A stretch of DNA of 62,403 nucleotides from an uncultured Bacteroidales bacterium. Lineage in GTDB: Bacteria > Bacteroidota > Bacteroidia > Bacteroidales > Paludibacteraceae. This document shows positions 42,571-50,527 of this stretch, piece after piece (the stretch's first letter is position 1; each line of letters begins with the position of its first letter). Both the position numbers and the translations under genes were made by a program. The stretch lies in NCBI GenBank assembly GCA_900317345.1, contig ONGK01000001.1:1-62403 (forward strand), in the 5' to 3' direction. The notes under the pieces are model-generated. The model ran no database searches and was not told the origin of the DNA. It was given only the letters and a program-made list of their open reading frames with translations.

Positions 42571-44598
42571 GTGACAAAGAGAATATTTTTCATACTGTTT
42601 GTTGCACTATGTGCACGCTCGGCTTTTGCGGTTAGCGAGGCTGAGTTGGATTCGTTGTACAACGACTTCCGCATCGATGAAGTCGAAGTTACAGCACGGG
42701 CATTGGCGAAAGATATCATCGTCCCGCAGACTCTCAAAGGAGAAGAACTTCAGCGTCTTAACGCACTCACAGTAGCTGATGCTATCCGTTATTTCTCAGG
42801 AGTACAAATAAAGGACTATGGTGGAATTGGTGGTATCAAGACCATTAATGTGCGCTCAATGGGAAGTCAGCACACGGCTGTTTATTACAACGGTGTGCAA
42901 TTGGGGAATGCGCAGAACGGACAAGTGGATTTAGGGCGCTTCTCATTGGATAATTTGGAGGAGATACAGCTTTTCAATGGTCAGAAATCCGATATCTTCC
43001 AGTCTGCTCGGGAGTTTGGAGCGGCAGGAAATGTGTATCTGACCACCCGCAAGCCTTATTTTAAAAATAATGAACGCGTACATGTGCGCGCCCAGATGCG
43101 CTTCGGCTCTTTTGCGCTGGCAAACCCGAATGTGGGCGTGGATGTCAAACTGACGGACGCGCTCTCGCTTACCTTCGATGCGGAGTACGTCTATTCGGAT
43201 GGCAAGTATCCTTTCCGCTATCGCCGTGTGTTTCCTAACGGTGAGACGGCATATGACACCACTGCTATTCGTCAGAATGGCGATGTGAATGCAGTACGTA
43301 CGGAACTGGGATTGCATCATTATTACCGCACAACCGGCTTTTGGCGCGTGCATGCGTATAACTACTGGTCGGAGCGGGGCGTGCCCGGAGCGATTGTCAA
43401 TAATGTCTGGCGGAATGGTGAGCGCTTGTGGGATAGAAATACTTTCGTACAAGGGCAGTGGCAGGACGAGTGGTGGAATAGATGGAGCACGCGTGTCTTG
43501 TTTAAATATGCCAATGACTACACGCAATATAAGAACTACGACGAGCGTCTCCTTCCTTCCAACAACCGCTATCTGCAGCAGGAGGTCTATACGTCTTTTG
43601 CCAACAAAGTGCAGGTGTTCAATTGGTGGGATGTGTCGCTGGCATATGACTATCAGTTCAATTCGCTGAACCGAGAGAACCTGCTGCTTGTTGACAGCAA
43701 GGAATATTTCTACCGCCATAGTCACTGGCTATCGGCTGCCACGGCATTTAATGTCAAGGAATATCTACGCATGCAGGCTTCAGTACTGATGACGGCGGTA
43801 AGCCAACAGCCAATAACCAACAGCCAAAAGCCAAGATTCACTCCGGGAATCTTCTTCTCCCTGCGTCCGTATCCGGCTATCGACCTCAGTATCAATGCAT
43901 TCTACAAGCAGAGCTATCGCTATCCGACTTTCAATGATCTCTATTATACGGACTTGGGTAATGCGAATCTTCGTCCTGAATTAGCACGGCAGCACTCCGT
44001 GGAGATAGCTTATCGCAAGGCTACGCAGAAATATGAACTGAACTTCGGCGCGTCTTATTATTACAACCGCGTGACGGATAAGATTATCGCCTATCCGAAA
44101 GGGCAACAGTTCCGTTGGACCATGCTGAACCTCGGCATGGTCAAGATTAACGGCGTGGATGCCAAAGCCGATATGTCCTTCTATCTGCCACTCCGCTTCG
44201 TCCTGCGCGGTCGGCTTAACTACACCTACCAGACGGCTATAGATGTAACCAACCCTAATGACACATATTATGGTCACCAAATACCGTATATTCCATGGCA
44301 TAGTGGCAGTTTTGTGCTGAGCCTCGACTGGCAGAGCAAACGCGGTGACCACTATGGGCTGAACTACTCGTTCATTTATGTCGGAGAGCGGTATAGCCAG
44401 CAGGAGAACATCATTTACAACTATGTGCAACCCTGGTACACGCATGACTTGTCCGTGTATGGCGAGTGGCCCATACAGCGCTATTCTCTCAAAGCCAATA
44501 TAGAAATCAATAACCTGCTCGGGCAGGATTACGAAGTAATCCAGAATTACCCGATGCCTAAACAAAACGTACGATGCACACTCGCTTTCAGATATTAA
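42571..44598 (+). CDS. btuB: Outer-membrane vitamin B12 receptor
   Basis: The receptor has 675 residues from the GTG at 42571 (MTKRIFFILFVALCARSAFA signal peptide); a GTG at 42535 lies close to the riboswitch and gives a poor signal. The TonB box/plug region is visible (RIDEVEVTARALAKDI; SGVQIKDYGGIGGIKTINVRSMGSQHTAVYYNGVQLGNAQNGQVD) and the barrel ends in an aromatic C-terminus (TLAFRY). It imports corrinoids with TonB energy. Around residue 410 a loop QQPITNSQKP is encoded by AGCCAA/AACCAA repeats (43800-43833). It overlaps btuG by 25 bases. Confidence 0.92.
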   Translation: MTKRIFFILFVALCARSAFAVSEAELDSLYNDFRIDEVEVTARALAKDIIVPQTLKGEELQRLNALTVADAIRYFSGVQIKDYGGIGGIKTINVRSMGSQHTAVYYNGVQLGNAQNGQVDLGRFSLDNLEEIQLFNGQKSDIFQSAREFGAAGNVYLTTRKPYFKNNERVHVRAQMRFGSFALANPNVGVDVKLTDALSLTFDAEYVYSDGKYPFRYRRVFPNGETAYDTTAIRQNGDVNAVRTELGLHHYYRTTGFWRVHAYNYWSERGVPGAIVNNVWRNGERLWDRNTFVQGQWQDEWWNRWSTRVLFKYANDYTQYKNYDERLLPSNNRYLQQEVYTSFANKVQVFNWWDVSLAYDYQFNSLNRENLLLVDSKEYFYRHSHWLSAATAFNVKEYLRMQASVLMTAVSQQPITNSQKPRFTPGIFFSLRPYPAIDLSINAFYKQSYRYPTFNDLYYTDLGNANLRPELARQHSVEIAYRKATQKYELNFGASYYYNRVTDKIIAYPKGQQFRWTMLNLGMVKINGVDAKADMSFYLPLRFVLRGRLNYTYQTAIDVTNPNDTYYGHQIPYIPWHSGSFVLSLDWQSKRGDHYGLNYSFIYVGERYSQQENIIYNYVQPWYTHDLSVYGEWPIQRYSLKANIEINNLLGQDYEVIQNYPMPKQNVRCTLAFRY

Positions 44599-46475
44599 AA
44601 CTGCTTTTTTCTTTGAGCGTTAGCGGTATTTTATCTTTGAGTGCAACGTTCTTCACTTCTTGCCGTGGCGATGAAGTTATCTATCCCACAATCGGAACGC
44701 ATGTTACGGATGAAGTCCGTGAAGGCGGTCTGTATGTGCTGTGTGAAGGAAATATGGGTTCAAACAAAGCACGCTTGGATTATATCAATCTGGAGCGAGG
44801 CGACTACTATGCGAATTGGTATGGTGCACAAAATCCACGTCAGATGAAGGAGTTAGGCGATGTCGGCAATGATATTCAGCAGTATGGAGGTCGTCTCTAT
44901 GCGGTTATCAACTGCTCCCACAAAGTGGAAGTAATGGATCGGCAAGCGCGGCATATCGGACAGATAGACATCCCAAATTGTCGATACATGGCCTTTAAAG
45001 ACGATAAGTTGTACGTCAGCGCTTATGTGGGTTCGGTTGCTGATCCGGAGTTGTTAGGGTCTGTATATGAGATAGATACGGCAACGTTAACTATTAAGCG
45101 CGAGGTGAAAGTCGGCCATCAACCTGATGAACTGTGCGTCGTGGATGACAAACTCTATGTCTGCAATTCCGGAGGATACCTCACCAATCGCTATGACTCA
45201 ACGATTTCGGTTATTGACTTGCACTCCTTTACAGAGATAGAGAAAATACCGGTAGGTCTCAATCCTACACGTATACGCATGGACAATAGGAAACAACTAT
45301 GGATTTGCTGTAATGGAAACTATGCGGATGCGACTCCCATGCTGGTCATCCTAGACTTTACAGCAGGGAAAAAGCGAATCTCAACGGCATGTTCCAACAT
45401 CTCTATTCAAGGTTCTACCGTCTATGTTATTGATAATAATGAGAAAAAGTTACGAGCCTTTTCTACCATTGATTTCACGGAACAGGAGTGCCCGATTGAT
45501 ATAAATAAGTACGAACATCCATATGGCCTTTTGGCGACGGACGATGCCTTGTATATTACGGACGCCAAGAACTACGTCTCTTCGGGATTGCTGTATTGCT
45601 ACGGCTATGACGGCCATGAGCGCTGGCATGCCAAGACTGGCGACATACCGGGACATCTATGCCGCGTGACAGGTGCTTATAGCCTCTATCCGGATACCGC
45701 TTCGCACGAAGATACGCATCGCTATTTGAACCATGTTTATGAATATATGCCGGCGATGGGACAGTTTGTCAATGAACTGCCGAAGTATGAAGAGGGAGAC
45801 GATGCGGCCTCTATGTGCCGCAAATGTGAGGCTGCAATAGCTAATAATGCTGGCGGTATGATTTCTTTAGGCGGATGGGGTGGATATATCACGTTCGGCT
45901 TTGACCATGCCGTGGAGAACAAAGAAGGCCGTGACATTCAGATTCTTGGTAATGCGTTCTATATGTCCGGCAGTACGGAATATGGCAGTTCAGAGCCTGG
46001 TATTGTGCTTGTCTGCCGCGATGAAAATAAGAATGGTCAGCCGGATGACACATGGTATGAGCTGAAAGGTTGCCTATACGACGACCCGATGACACAACAT
46101 CTTGTTGCTCGCACCTATACGCGTGAGAGCGACACGCTGCAAAATCCATTCCACAAGCATCCGTATTACCCGCAATGGCTGGATGAAGACGAATATACAC
46201 TCAAAGGAGCGCTCCTGCCGCCGCAGACACAGACCATAAGCGGACAAACTGTCCAGCGAATACTTGATTACGGTTACGTGGATAATAAGCCCAATACGGA
46301 TATCGAAGGAACATCATTTGATATCTCGTGGGCGGTGGATAAGAATGGTCAATCAGTATATCTGCCTTCCGTGGATTTCATCCGTGTCTATAACGCCGTG
46401 GACGAGACATTCCTGCGGACAGGCGAATTAAGCACGGAGATTAAAGGAGCAATAGATTTACATCTAAATCAATAA
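44574..46475 (+). CDS. btuG: BtuG-like surface B12-binding propeller lipoprotein fused to a second domain
   Basis: A lipobox (FTSC, Cys30) starts a 633-residue lipoprotein. Residues about 45-385 form YncE-like propeller blades (GGLYVLCEGNMGSNKARLDY; NDIQQYGGRLYAVINCSHKVEVMD; VGHQPDELCVVDDKLYVCNSG; VGLNPTRIRMDN; LLATDDALYITDAKNY), as in BtuG, the high-affinity surface corrinoid binder that sits on BtuB. Residues about 400-633 add a separate domain (GGWGGYITFGFDHAVEN; GSSEPGIVLVCRDENKNGQPDDTWYELKG; FIRVYNAVDE), which Bacteroidota often encode as a separate surface protein. The signal region DNA resembles a stretch of ispE. Confidence 0.85.
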   Translation: MHTRFQILKLLFSLSVSGILSLSATFFTSCRGDEVIYPTIGTHVTDEVREGGLYVLCEGNMGSNKARLDYINLERGDYYANWYGAQNPRQMKELGDVGNDIQQYGGRLYAVINCSHKVEVMDRQARHIGQIDIPNCRYMAFKDDKLYVSAYVGSVADPELLGSVYEIDTATLTIKREVKVGHQPDELCVVDDKLYVCNSGGYLTNRYDSTISVIDLHSFTEIEKIPVGLNPTRIRMDNRKQLWICCNGNYADATPMLVILDFTAGKKRISTACSNISIQGSTVYVIDNNEKKLRAFSTIDFTEQECPIDINKYEHPYGLLATDDALYITDAKNYVSSGLLYCYGYDGHERWHAKTGDIPGHLCRVTGAYSLYPDTASHEDTHRYLNHVYEYMPAMGQFVNELPKYEEGDDAASMCRKCEAAIANNAGGMISLGGWGGYITFGFDHAVENKEGRDIQILGNAFYMSGSTEYGSSEPGIVLVCRDENKNGQPDDTWYELKGCLYDDPMTQHLVARTYTRESDTLQNPFHKHPYYPQWLDEDEYTLKGALLPPQTQTISGQTVQRILDYGYVDNKPNTDIEGTSFDISWAVDKNGQSVYLPSVDFIRVYNAVDETFLRTGELSTEIKGAIDLHLNQ

Positions 46476-46534
46476 TAGTGCGTATAACACACTTTAAATC
46501 AATTTATTATTAACAATTTAAAACAACAAAACAA

Positions 46535-47242
46535 ATGAAAAAATCAATTCTTTTTGTTGCTGCATTGGCACTTACCTTTACAGCATGTCAGAAGAACGAG
46601 CCGGCTAAACCGCTCAATGTAGCTGATTTCGAGAACATTAACCTCGCGCCGGAGAGTGTTTATCACATGGCTGAGAGCGGCACGTTCGAGAGTGGAGACT
46701 TCCGTTTCCAACAGGATGTACAAGATTATGGTGGTGGCGCAGTTTATTATTTCGGAAACATTGTAACCTCCAAGACCGACAAAGAGTACAAAGGCGATTA
46801 TCAGAACGACATGTCCGCTTCCGGTGGTGCTCACGCTGGGCAGAAATTCGTAGTTTGGACTGGCTCGTATGTTGGGGAGGACTCCGTTTTCCTGAAAGAG
46901 GCTGCTGTCGTTCCGGGATTCTATGTAAACAACACTCCCTGGGTAGTGTCTGCCATCCTCAATGGCGATGGTATGTCGGATGACGGAGGCAAACCTTTCG
47001 GTAAGGACGACTGGTTTAAACTGACCATTAACGGTTATTTGAACGGAAAAATGGTAAATAGCCAAGTTTCTTTCTACCTTGCTAACGGTACTTCGTATAT
47101 AACGGACTGGACCTACGTTGGTTTGTCTGAACTGGGTAAAGTAGATGCCCTCACCTTCACGCTCACGAGCACCAAGAAGAATGACCAAGGTATGACCACT
47201 CCGGCATATTTCGCATTTGATGACCTCGGTGCTAAACAATAA
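46535..47242 (+). CDS. btuH: BtuH-like B12-binding lipoprotein (DUF4465)
   Basis: This 235-residue lipoprotein (lipobox FTAC, Cys18) has DUF4465 landmarks: GGAVYYFGNIVTSKTDKEYKGDYQND, PGFYVNNTPWVVSAILNGDG, GKDDWFKLTINGYLNGK, and SELGKVDALTFTLTSTKKNDQGMTTPAYFAFDDL. DUF4465 proteins next to btuB in gut Bacteroidota bind vitamin B12 at the cell surface (BtuH). Its place between btuG and btuF supports this. A repeat-filled spacer of 65 bases follows. Confidence 0.88.
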   Translation: MKKSILFVAALALTFTACQKNEPAKPLNVADFENINLAPESVYHMAESGTFESGDFRFQQDVQDYGGGAVYYFGNIVTSKTDKEYKGDYQNDMSASGGAHAGQKFVVWTGSYVGEDSVFLKEAAVVPGFYVNNTPWVVSAILNGDGMSDDGGKPFGKDDWFKLTINGYLNGKMVNSQVSFYLANGTSYITDWTYVGLSELGKVDALTFTLTSTKKNDQGMTTPAYFAFDDLGAKQ

Positions 47243-47318
47243 TGCACACATACTAAATAATGCATGCATACATGCACACTAAATAGTGCATGCACACTAA
47301 ATAATGCATGAACGCAAT
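47243..47318 (+). repeat. ATGCACAC / CTAAATARTGCATG repeats between btuH and btuF
   Basis: About three imperfect copies of ACACTAAATARTGCATGC occupy the spacer and run up to the btuF start codon. TGCAC and GTGCA around CTAAATA can also form a hairpin. Confidence 0.7.
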
Positions 47319-48492
47319 GAATTTATTCATGCCTAATCCTCTTCCCAATACGTCGGTCAACCGACGGTCGACCGACGGTCAACCGACAGTCAAAGCATCT
47401 GTAAGGCTCCTGTTGGTTCTCTCTATTGGGCTGATTGTATCACTTCTGCTCGCGGGCTGCGTATCGCAGTCTGCGGAGCAGAGTAGTGTGCCTGCGGGCA
47501 ATAAGTATGCGACGGGCTTTCAGATAACAGAAACGGACAGCGGCACGGTGGTAGAGGTTTTTCAGCCTTACCAGCGTGTCTGTGTTAAAGAGCCGATGCG
47601 CCGTCTCGGTACGATGAGCACGGTGCAAGTGGGTTTTCTCTATGCGTTGGACGCGATAGATTGCCTGGCTGCGGTATGCAATCCGGAACTGATCTATACA
47701 CCGGTTAAAGGCGATGAGATAGACCTTGGCGACTCGATGAAACCGAGTGCTGAGCGAGTGCTGCAAGCGGGACTGGATGCGCTCTTGGCGGTTAACTATG
47801 GTCAGTATGACAATCTTGAGGCAGCGCGTATCGAGAAACTCGGCGTACGAACGATTTATATCAACGAATGGCAGGAAGGTTCGCCGCTTGCGCGGGCAGA
47901 GTGGATTCGTGTATTAGGTGCGCTTACTGGCAGACTGCATGAGGCAGACTCCATCTTTGGCGAAGTAGAAAGCAAATACAAACGTCTTTCAGCGAGTGTC
48001 AACGAACGGTCTTACAGCAAAGCGGTCTTACAGCAGAGCGGTCCTACAGCCGAAGGCGGTCAGAGCGCGACGCGCTCTATTATGTCCGGAAACAATTTCC
48101 GTGGCACATGGTATGTACCGAGCGGTAAGAACTACTTGGCTTATCTGTTTAAGGATGCCGGAGCGCAATACCCGTTCTACGATGATGAGCGCGCTACGTC
48201 TATCCCATTGACCATAGAAGAGACGCTGCGTTATTTCCATGACGCGGATGTATGGGTAGGAGCCGGCGGCAATAGTTTGGCTGAACTGGCAGAGATGGAC
48301 GAGAAGCACACATGGTTCAAGGCATACCAAGACCATCGTGTCTATAACTGGCGCAAGCAGCGGTTGCCGAATGGCGCCAATAATTTCTGGGAGCGTGGAG
48401 TAGTACATCCCGAAGAAATGTTAGAGGACGTCATTCATATGCTGAATAACGCCCCCGATTCTACTCTTCATTTTGCCGAACGCTTATACTAA
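47308..48492 (+). CDS. btuF: BtuF-like corrinoid-binding lipoprotein of an ABC importer
   Basis: This 394-residue substrate-binding lipoprotein has its lipobox at LLLAGC (Cys51), unusually late. The 29 residues before the signal helix (NTSVNRRSTDGQPTVK) come from an 11-bp repeat array. The TroA-like fold shows RRLGTMSTVQVGFLYALDAIDCLAAVCNPELIY and later GVRTIYINEWQEGSPLARAEWIRVLGAL, VWVGAGGNSLAEL and WERGVVHPEEMLEDVIHML. A linker (KAVLQQSGPTAEGGQSAT) is encoded by GCGGTCTTACAGC repeats. No btuC or btuD follow, so the permease and ATPase must be elsewhere. The last 9 bases overlap the convergent gene. Confidence 0.87.
   Translation: MNAMNLFMPNPLPNTSVNRRSTDGQPTVKASVRLLLVLSIGLIVSLLLAGCVSQSAEQSSVPAGNKYATGFQITETDSGTVVEVFQPYQRVCVKEPMRRLGTMSTVQVGFLYALDAIDCLAAVCNPELIYTPVKGDEIDLGDSMKPSAERVLQAGLDALLAVNYGQYDNLEAARIEKLGVRTIYINEWQEGSPLARAEWIRVLGALTGRLHEADSIFGEVESKYKRLSASVNERSYSKAVLQQSGPTAEGGQSATRSIMSGNNFRGTWYVPSGKNYLAYLFKDAGAQYPFYDDERATSIPLTIEETLRYFHDADVWVGAGGNSLAELAEMDEKHTWFKAYQDHRVYNWRKQRLPNGANNFWERGVVHPEEMLEDVIHMLNNAPDSTLHFAERLY
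47356..47391 (+). repeat. 11-bp tandem array inside the 5' end of btuF
   Basis: Units GTCAACCGACG, GTCGACCGACG, GTCAACCGACA and a partial GTC lie between the start codon and the signal peptide. They are the inverse of the units at 8047-8090. The unit length is not a multiple of three. Confidence 0.85.
48004..48065 (+). repeat. GCGGTCTTACAGC repeats in the btuF linker
   Basis: Three to four units (ACGGTCTTACAGC, AGCGGTCTTACAGC, AGCGGTCCTACAGC, GGCGGTC) with 15- to 18-base spacing, in frame. Confidence 0.7.
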
Positions 48493-48678
48493 GGTATTAA
48501 GCTCAATCAGGCAGTTTCTACACAAGCAATCTCTATAGTGCGTGCGCATATAAGCGCGCGCATTTTCTGTAAGGTGAATGCCCATGCATTGGCATAAAGC
48601 GTCGTGCGTACAGACAAACGCTGCCCCGCAACGAGGACAGCGCTTGTCTATGGGGTTATTTGCGGATAAGTGCGCCAC
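48484..48678 (-). CDS. Small cysteine-rich CWC-type protein
   Basis: The 64-residue protein carries the Cys-rich CWC pattern: RCPRCGAAFVCTHDA, CQCMGIHLTENARAY and CLCRNCLIEL, eight cysteines likely to bind zinc. The family is widespread, small and of unknown function. The start is a GTG at 48678 inside the end of the amylase gene (23-base overlap), implying translational coupling. Its end overlaps btuF on the other strand by 9 bases. Confidence 0.75.
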   Translation of the reverse strand: MAHLSANNPIDKRCPRCGAAFVCTHDALCQCMGIHLTENARAYMRTHYRDCLCRNCLIELNTLV

Positions 48679-50524
48679 GGTCGTTCTCCAGTTTCACAAC
48701 AAGTGTGCTCAGGCCGTCAATCGTTATATCATCGCTCATATCCACCTTCTCGCCCGTCAAAGGACTGAAACCGACAGGGTTGTATTTGCTCAAAATCTCC
48801 GCATAGTGTTTAACGGGGATTACTCGCGGTTCATTGGCGGCATTGGCGAATACGAATACCGCCTCTTTGTCATTATAACGGAAGAATGCGTAGGTATTGT
48901 CACGACTGATGAAATGCATGGTCTTGCCCCAATGCAGCACTGGTTCGTCCTTGCGCCAGTTGAAGAGCCGGCTCTGGAAGTCATACATCTCCTGCATCTG
49001 AGGCGTCACTTTCTCGCCTAACGGAAGCGGCATGCGAAGCAGCGAGTGCGAATTGGGGTCGCTGTCAACGGTCATGGCATATTCATCTCCGTACAGCACT
49101 TGCGGAATACCGCGCATGGTAGCCAGCAGCACATAAGCCAGTTTGACGCGACGCGGGTCTTTATCCAGCACAACATCCGTGATACGCGCCATGTCGTGGT
49201 TGCCAAGGAATGTGAATAGTTTGTTCACATCCGCATACATATAATCCATGGTCAGGGCGTCATATACTTTTGTCAGACCGTTGCCCCATCCCTCGCCGTT
49301 GTTCTCCAGCGCCTGACGGATAGCTTCTTCTGTTGGGAAGTCCATGACGGTAGGCAAATTGCTGTCAAAGCCGTCGAAGTTCTTTACGCCGGATTGCCAA
49401 TATGCTACTGCAGGAGCAGGACGTGTCCAGCACTCGCCTACGATATTGATATTCGGATATTCGGCACGGATGGCTCCTATCCATTTGCTGGCAGGAATAC
49501 GCTCAATGTACGGATAGGTATCCACGCGCAGACCGTCCAAGTCTGCATACTCAATCCACCAGATAGCCCATTGCTGGAAATACTTCAGCAGGTCCGGGTT
49601 CTCCAGATTCATATCCGGCATAGGATGGTCAAACCAGCCGCGGTTGCTCAGCAAGCGGTCGTATTCCGATGCGTTGATATCATAATTTGCCGTGAAGCAG
49701 TTGTTGGTGTTCGTGAATTCGGGGAACTGATTTATCCAGTTCTTATAGGGTAGGTCACTCATCCACCAATGTGAGGAACCGCAATGGTTGGGCACCATAT
49801 CCATCAGCACTTTGATGCCTTTCTTGTGCGCGGCCTGCACCATCTGCGCATAGAGTGTGTTGCTTCCATAACGCGGGTCGATATGATAGTAGTCCGAGCA
49901 TGCATAGCCGTGATAGCTCCATGCTGATTCATCGTCGCCCAACATCGGTGTCGGCCAGATAGCTGTACAGCCGAGTTTGGCTATATGGTCCAGCGAATTG
50001 ATGATTCCCTGAATATCGCCTCCGAAACGGCCGTTCACGTCGCTCTTGTTGGCTTTCTCACGGGTGTCTTTGGTGCTGTTGTTGGACTCATCGCCATCCA
50101 CAAAGCGGTCGGACATAATCAGGTACACCAGGTCCGAAGCATCAAAACTCTTACGGTCGCGGCTTCCGTTTCTGCGCTCGGCTATTGTGTAGTCGCATGT
50201 CACTTTCTTCTTGCCTTTCTTGAGCGTGATACGATAGTTGCCCGGCTCGCGAACATCGAAGTCCACAAATAGGTAGTTCGGGCTCTCGGCGTTATGCTGG
50301 CTGCGAGGTACTAAGCCATGGCATGCTCCGCGCATAACCTTACCGCCCGCCAGCTGCTGTACACTTACCTGTGCATCACTCAGGTCTTCGCCATGAAACA
50401 TCACCGTGAGAGGCATGTTCATGTTCGTCCACCAGCAAAGCGGCTCCACTTGTTGAATTTTAGGTGCAGCCAATGCCAATTGTCCCATAAGCGCAAGGGC
50501 CACTAATAAGAGTGTCTTTTTCAT
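48656..50524 (-). CDS. GH13 amylase, neopullulanase/cyclomaltodextrinase-like (SusA type)
   Basis: A signal peptide (to about residue 20) directs this 622-residue enzyme to the periplasm. An N-terminal beta domain (20-115) precedes the TIM barrel: DMVPNHCG, catalytic nucleophile Asp335 in DGLRVDTYPY, acid/base Glu364 in GECW, and Asp444 in FLGNHD. The C-terminal beta domain ends near LSTLVVKLEND. It hydrolyses maltooligosaccharides or pullulan-like glucans. No susC/susD pair lies beside it. It follows the YihY-like gene by 3 bases. Confidence 0.92.
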   Translation of the reverse strand: MKKTLLLVALALMGQLALAAPKIQQVEPLCWWTNMNMPLTVMFHGEDLSDAQVSVQQLAGGKVMRGACHGLVPRSQHNAESPNYLFVDFDVREPGNYRITLKKGKKKVTCDYTIAERRNGSRDRKSFDASDLVYLIMSDRFVDGDESNNSTKDTREKANKSDVNGRFGGDIQGIINSLDHIAKLGCTAIWPTPMLGDDESAWSYHGYACSDYYHIDPRYGSNTLYAQMVQAAHKKGIKVLMDMVPNHCGSSHWWMSDLPYKNWINQFPEFTNTNNCFTANYDINASEYDRLLSNRGWFDHPMPDMNLENPDLLKYFQQWAIWWIEYADLDGLRVDTYPYIERIPASKWIGAIRAEYPNINIVGECWTRPAPAVAYWQSGVKNFDGFDSNLPTVMDFPTEEAIRQALENNGEGWGNGLTKVYDALTMDYMYADVNKLFTFLGNHDMARITDVVLDKDPRRVKLAYVLLATMRGIPQVLYGDEYAMTVDSDPNSHSLLRMPLPLGEKVTPQMQEMYDFQSRLFNWRKDEPVLHWGKTMHFISRDNTYAFFRYNDKEAVFVFANAANEPRVIPVKHYAEILSKYNPVGFSPLTGEKVDMSDDITIDGLSTLVVKLENDRGALIRK

Positions 50525-50527
50525 AGA

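Noticed and set aside
47353-47395. CRISPR repeats
   Set aside because: Units are 11 bp and contiguous, with no spacers.
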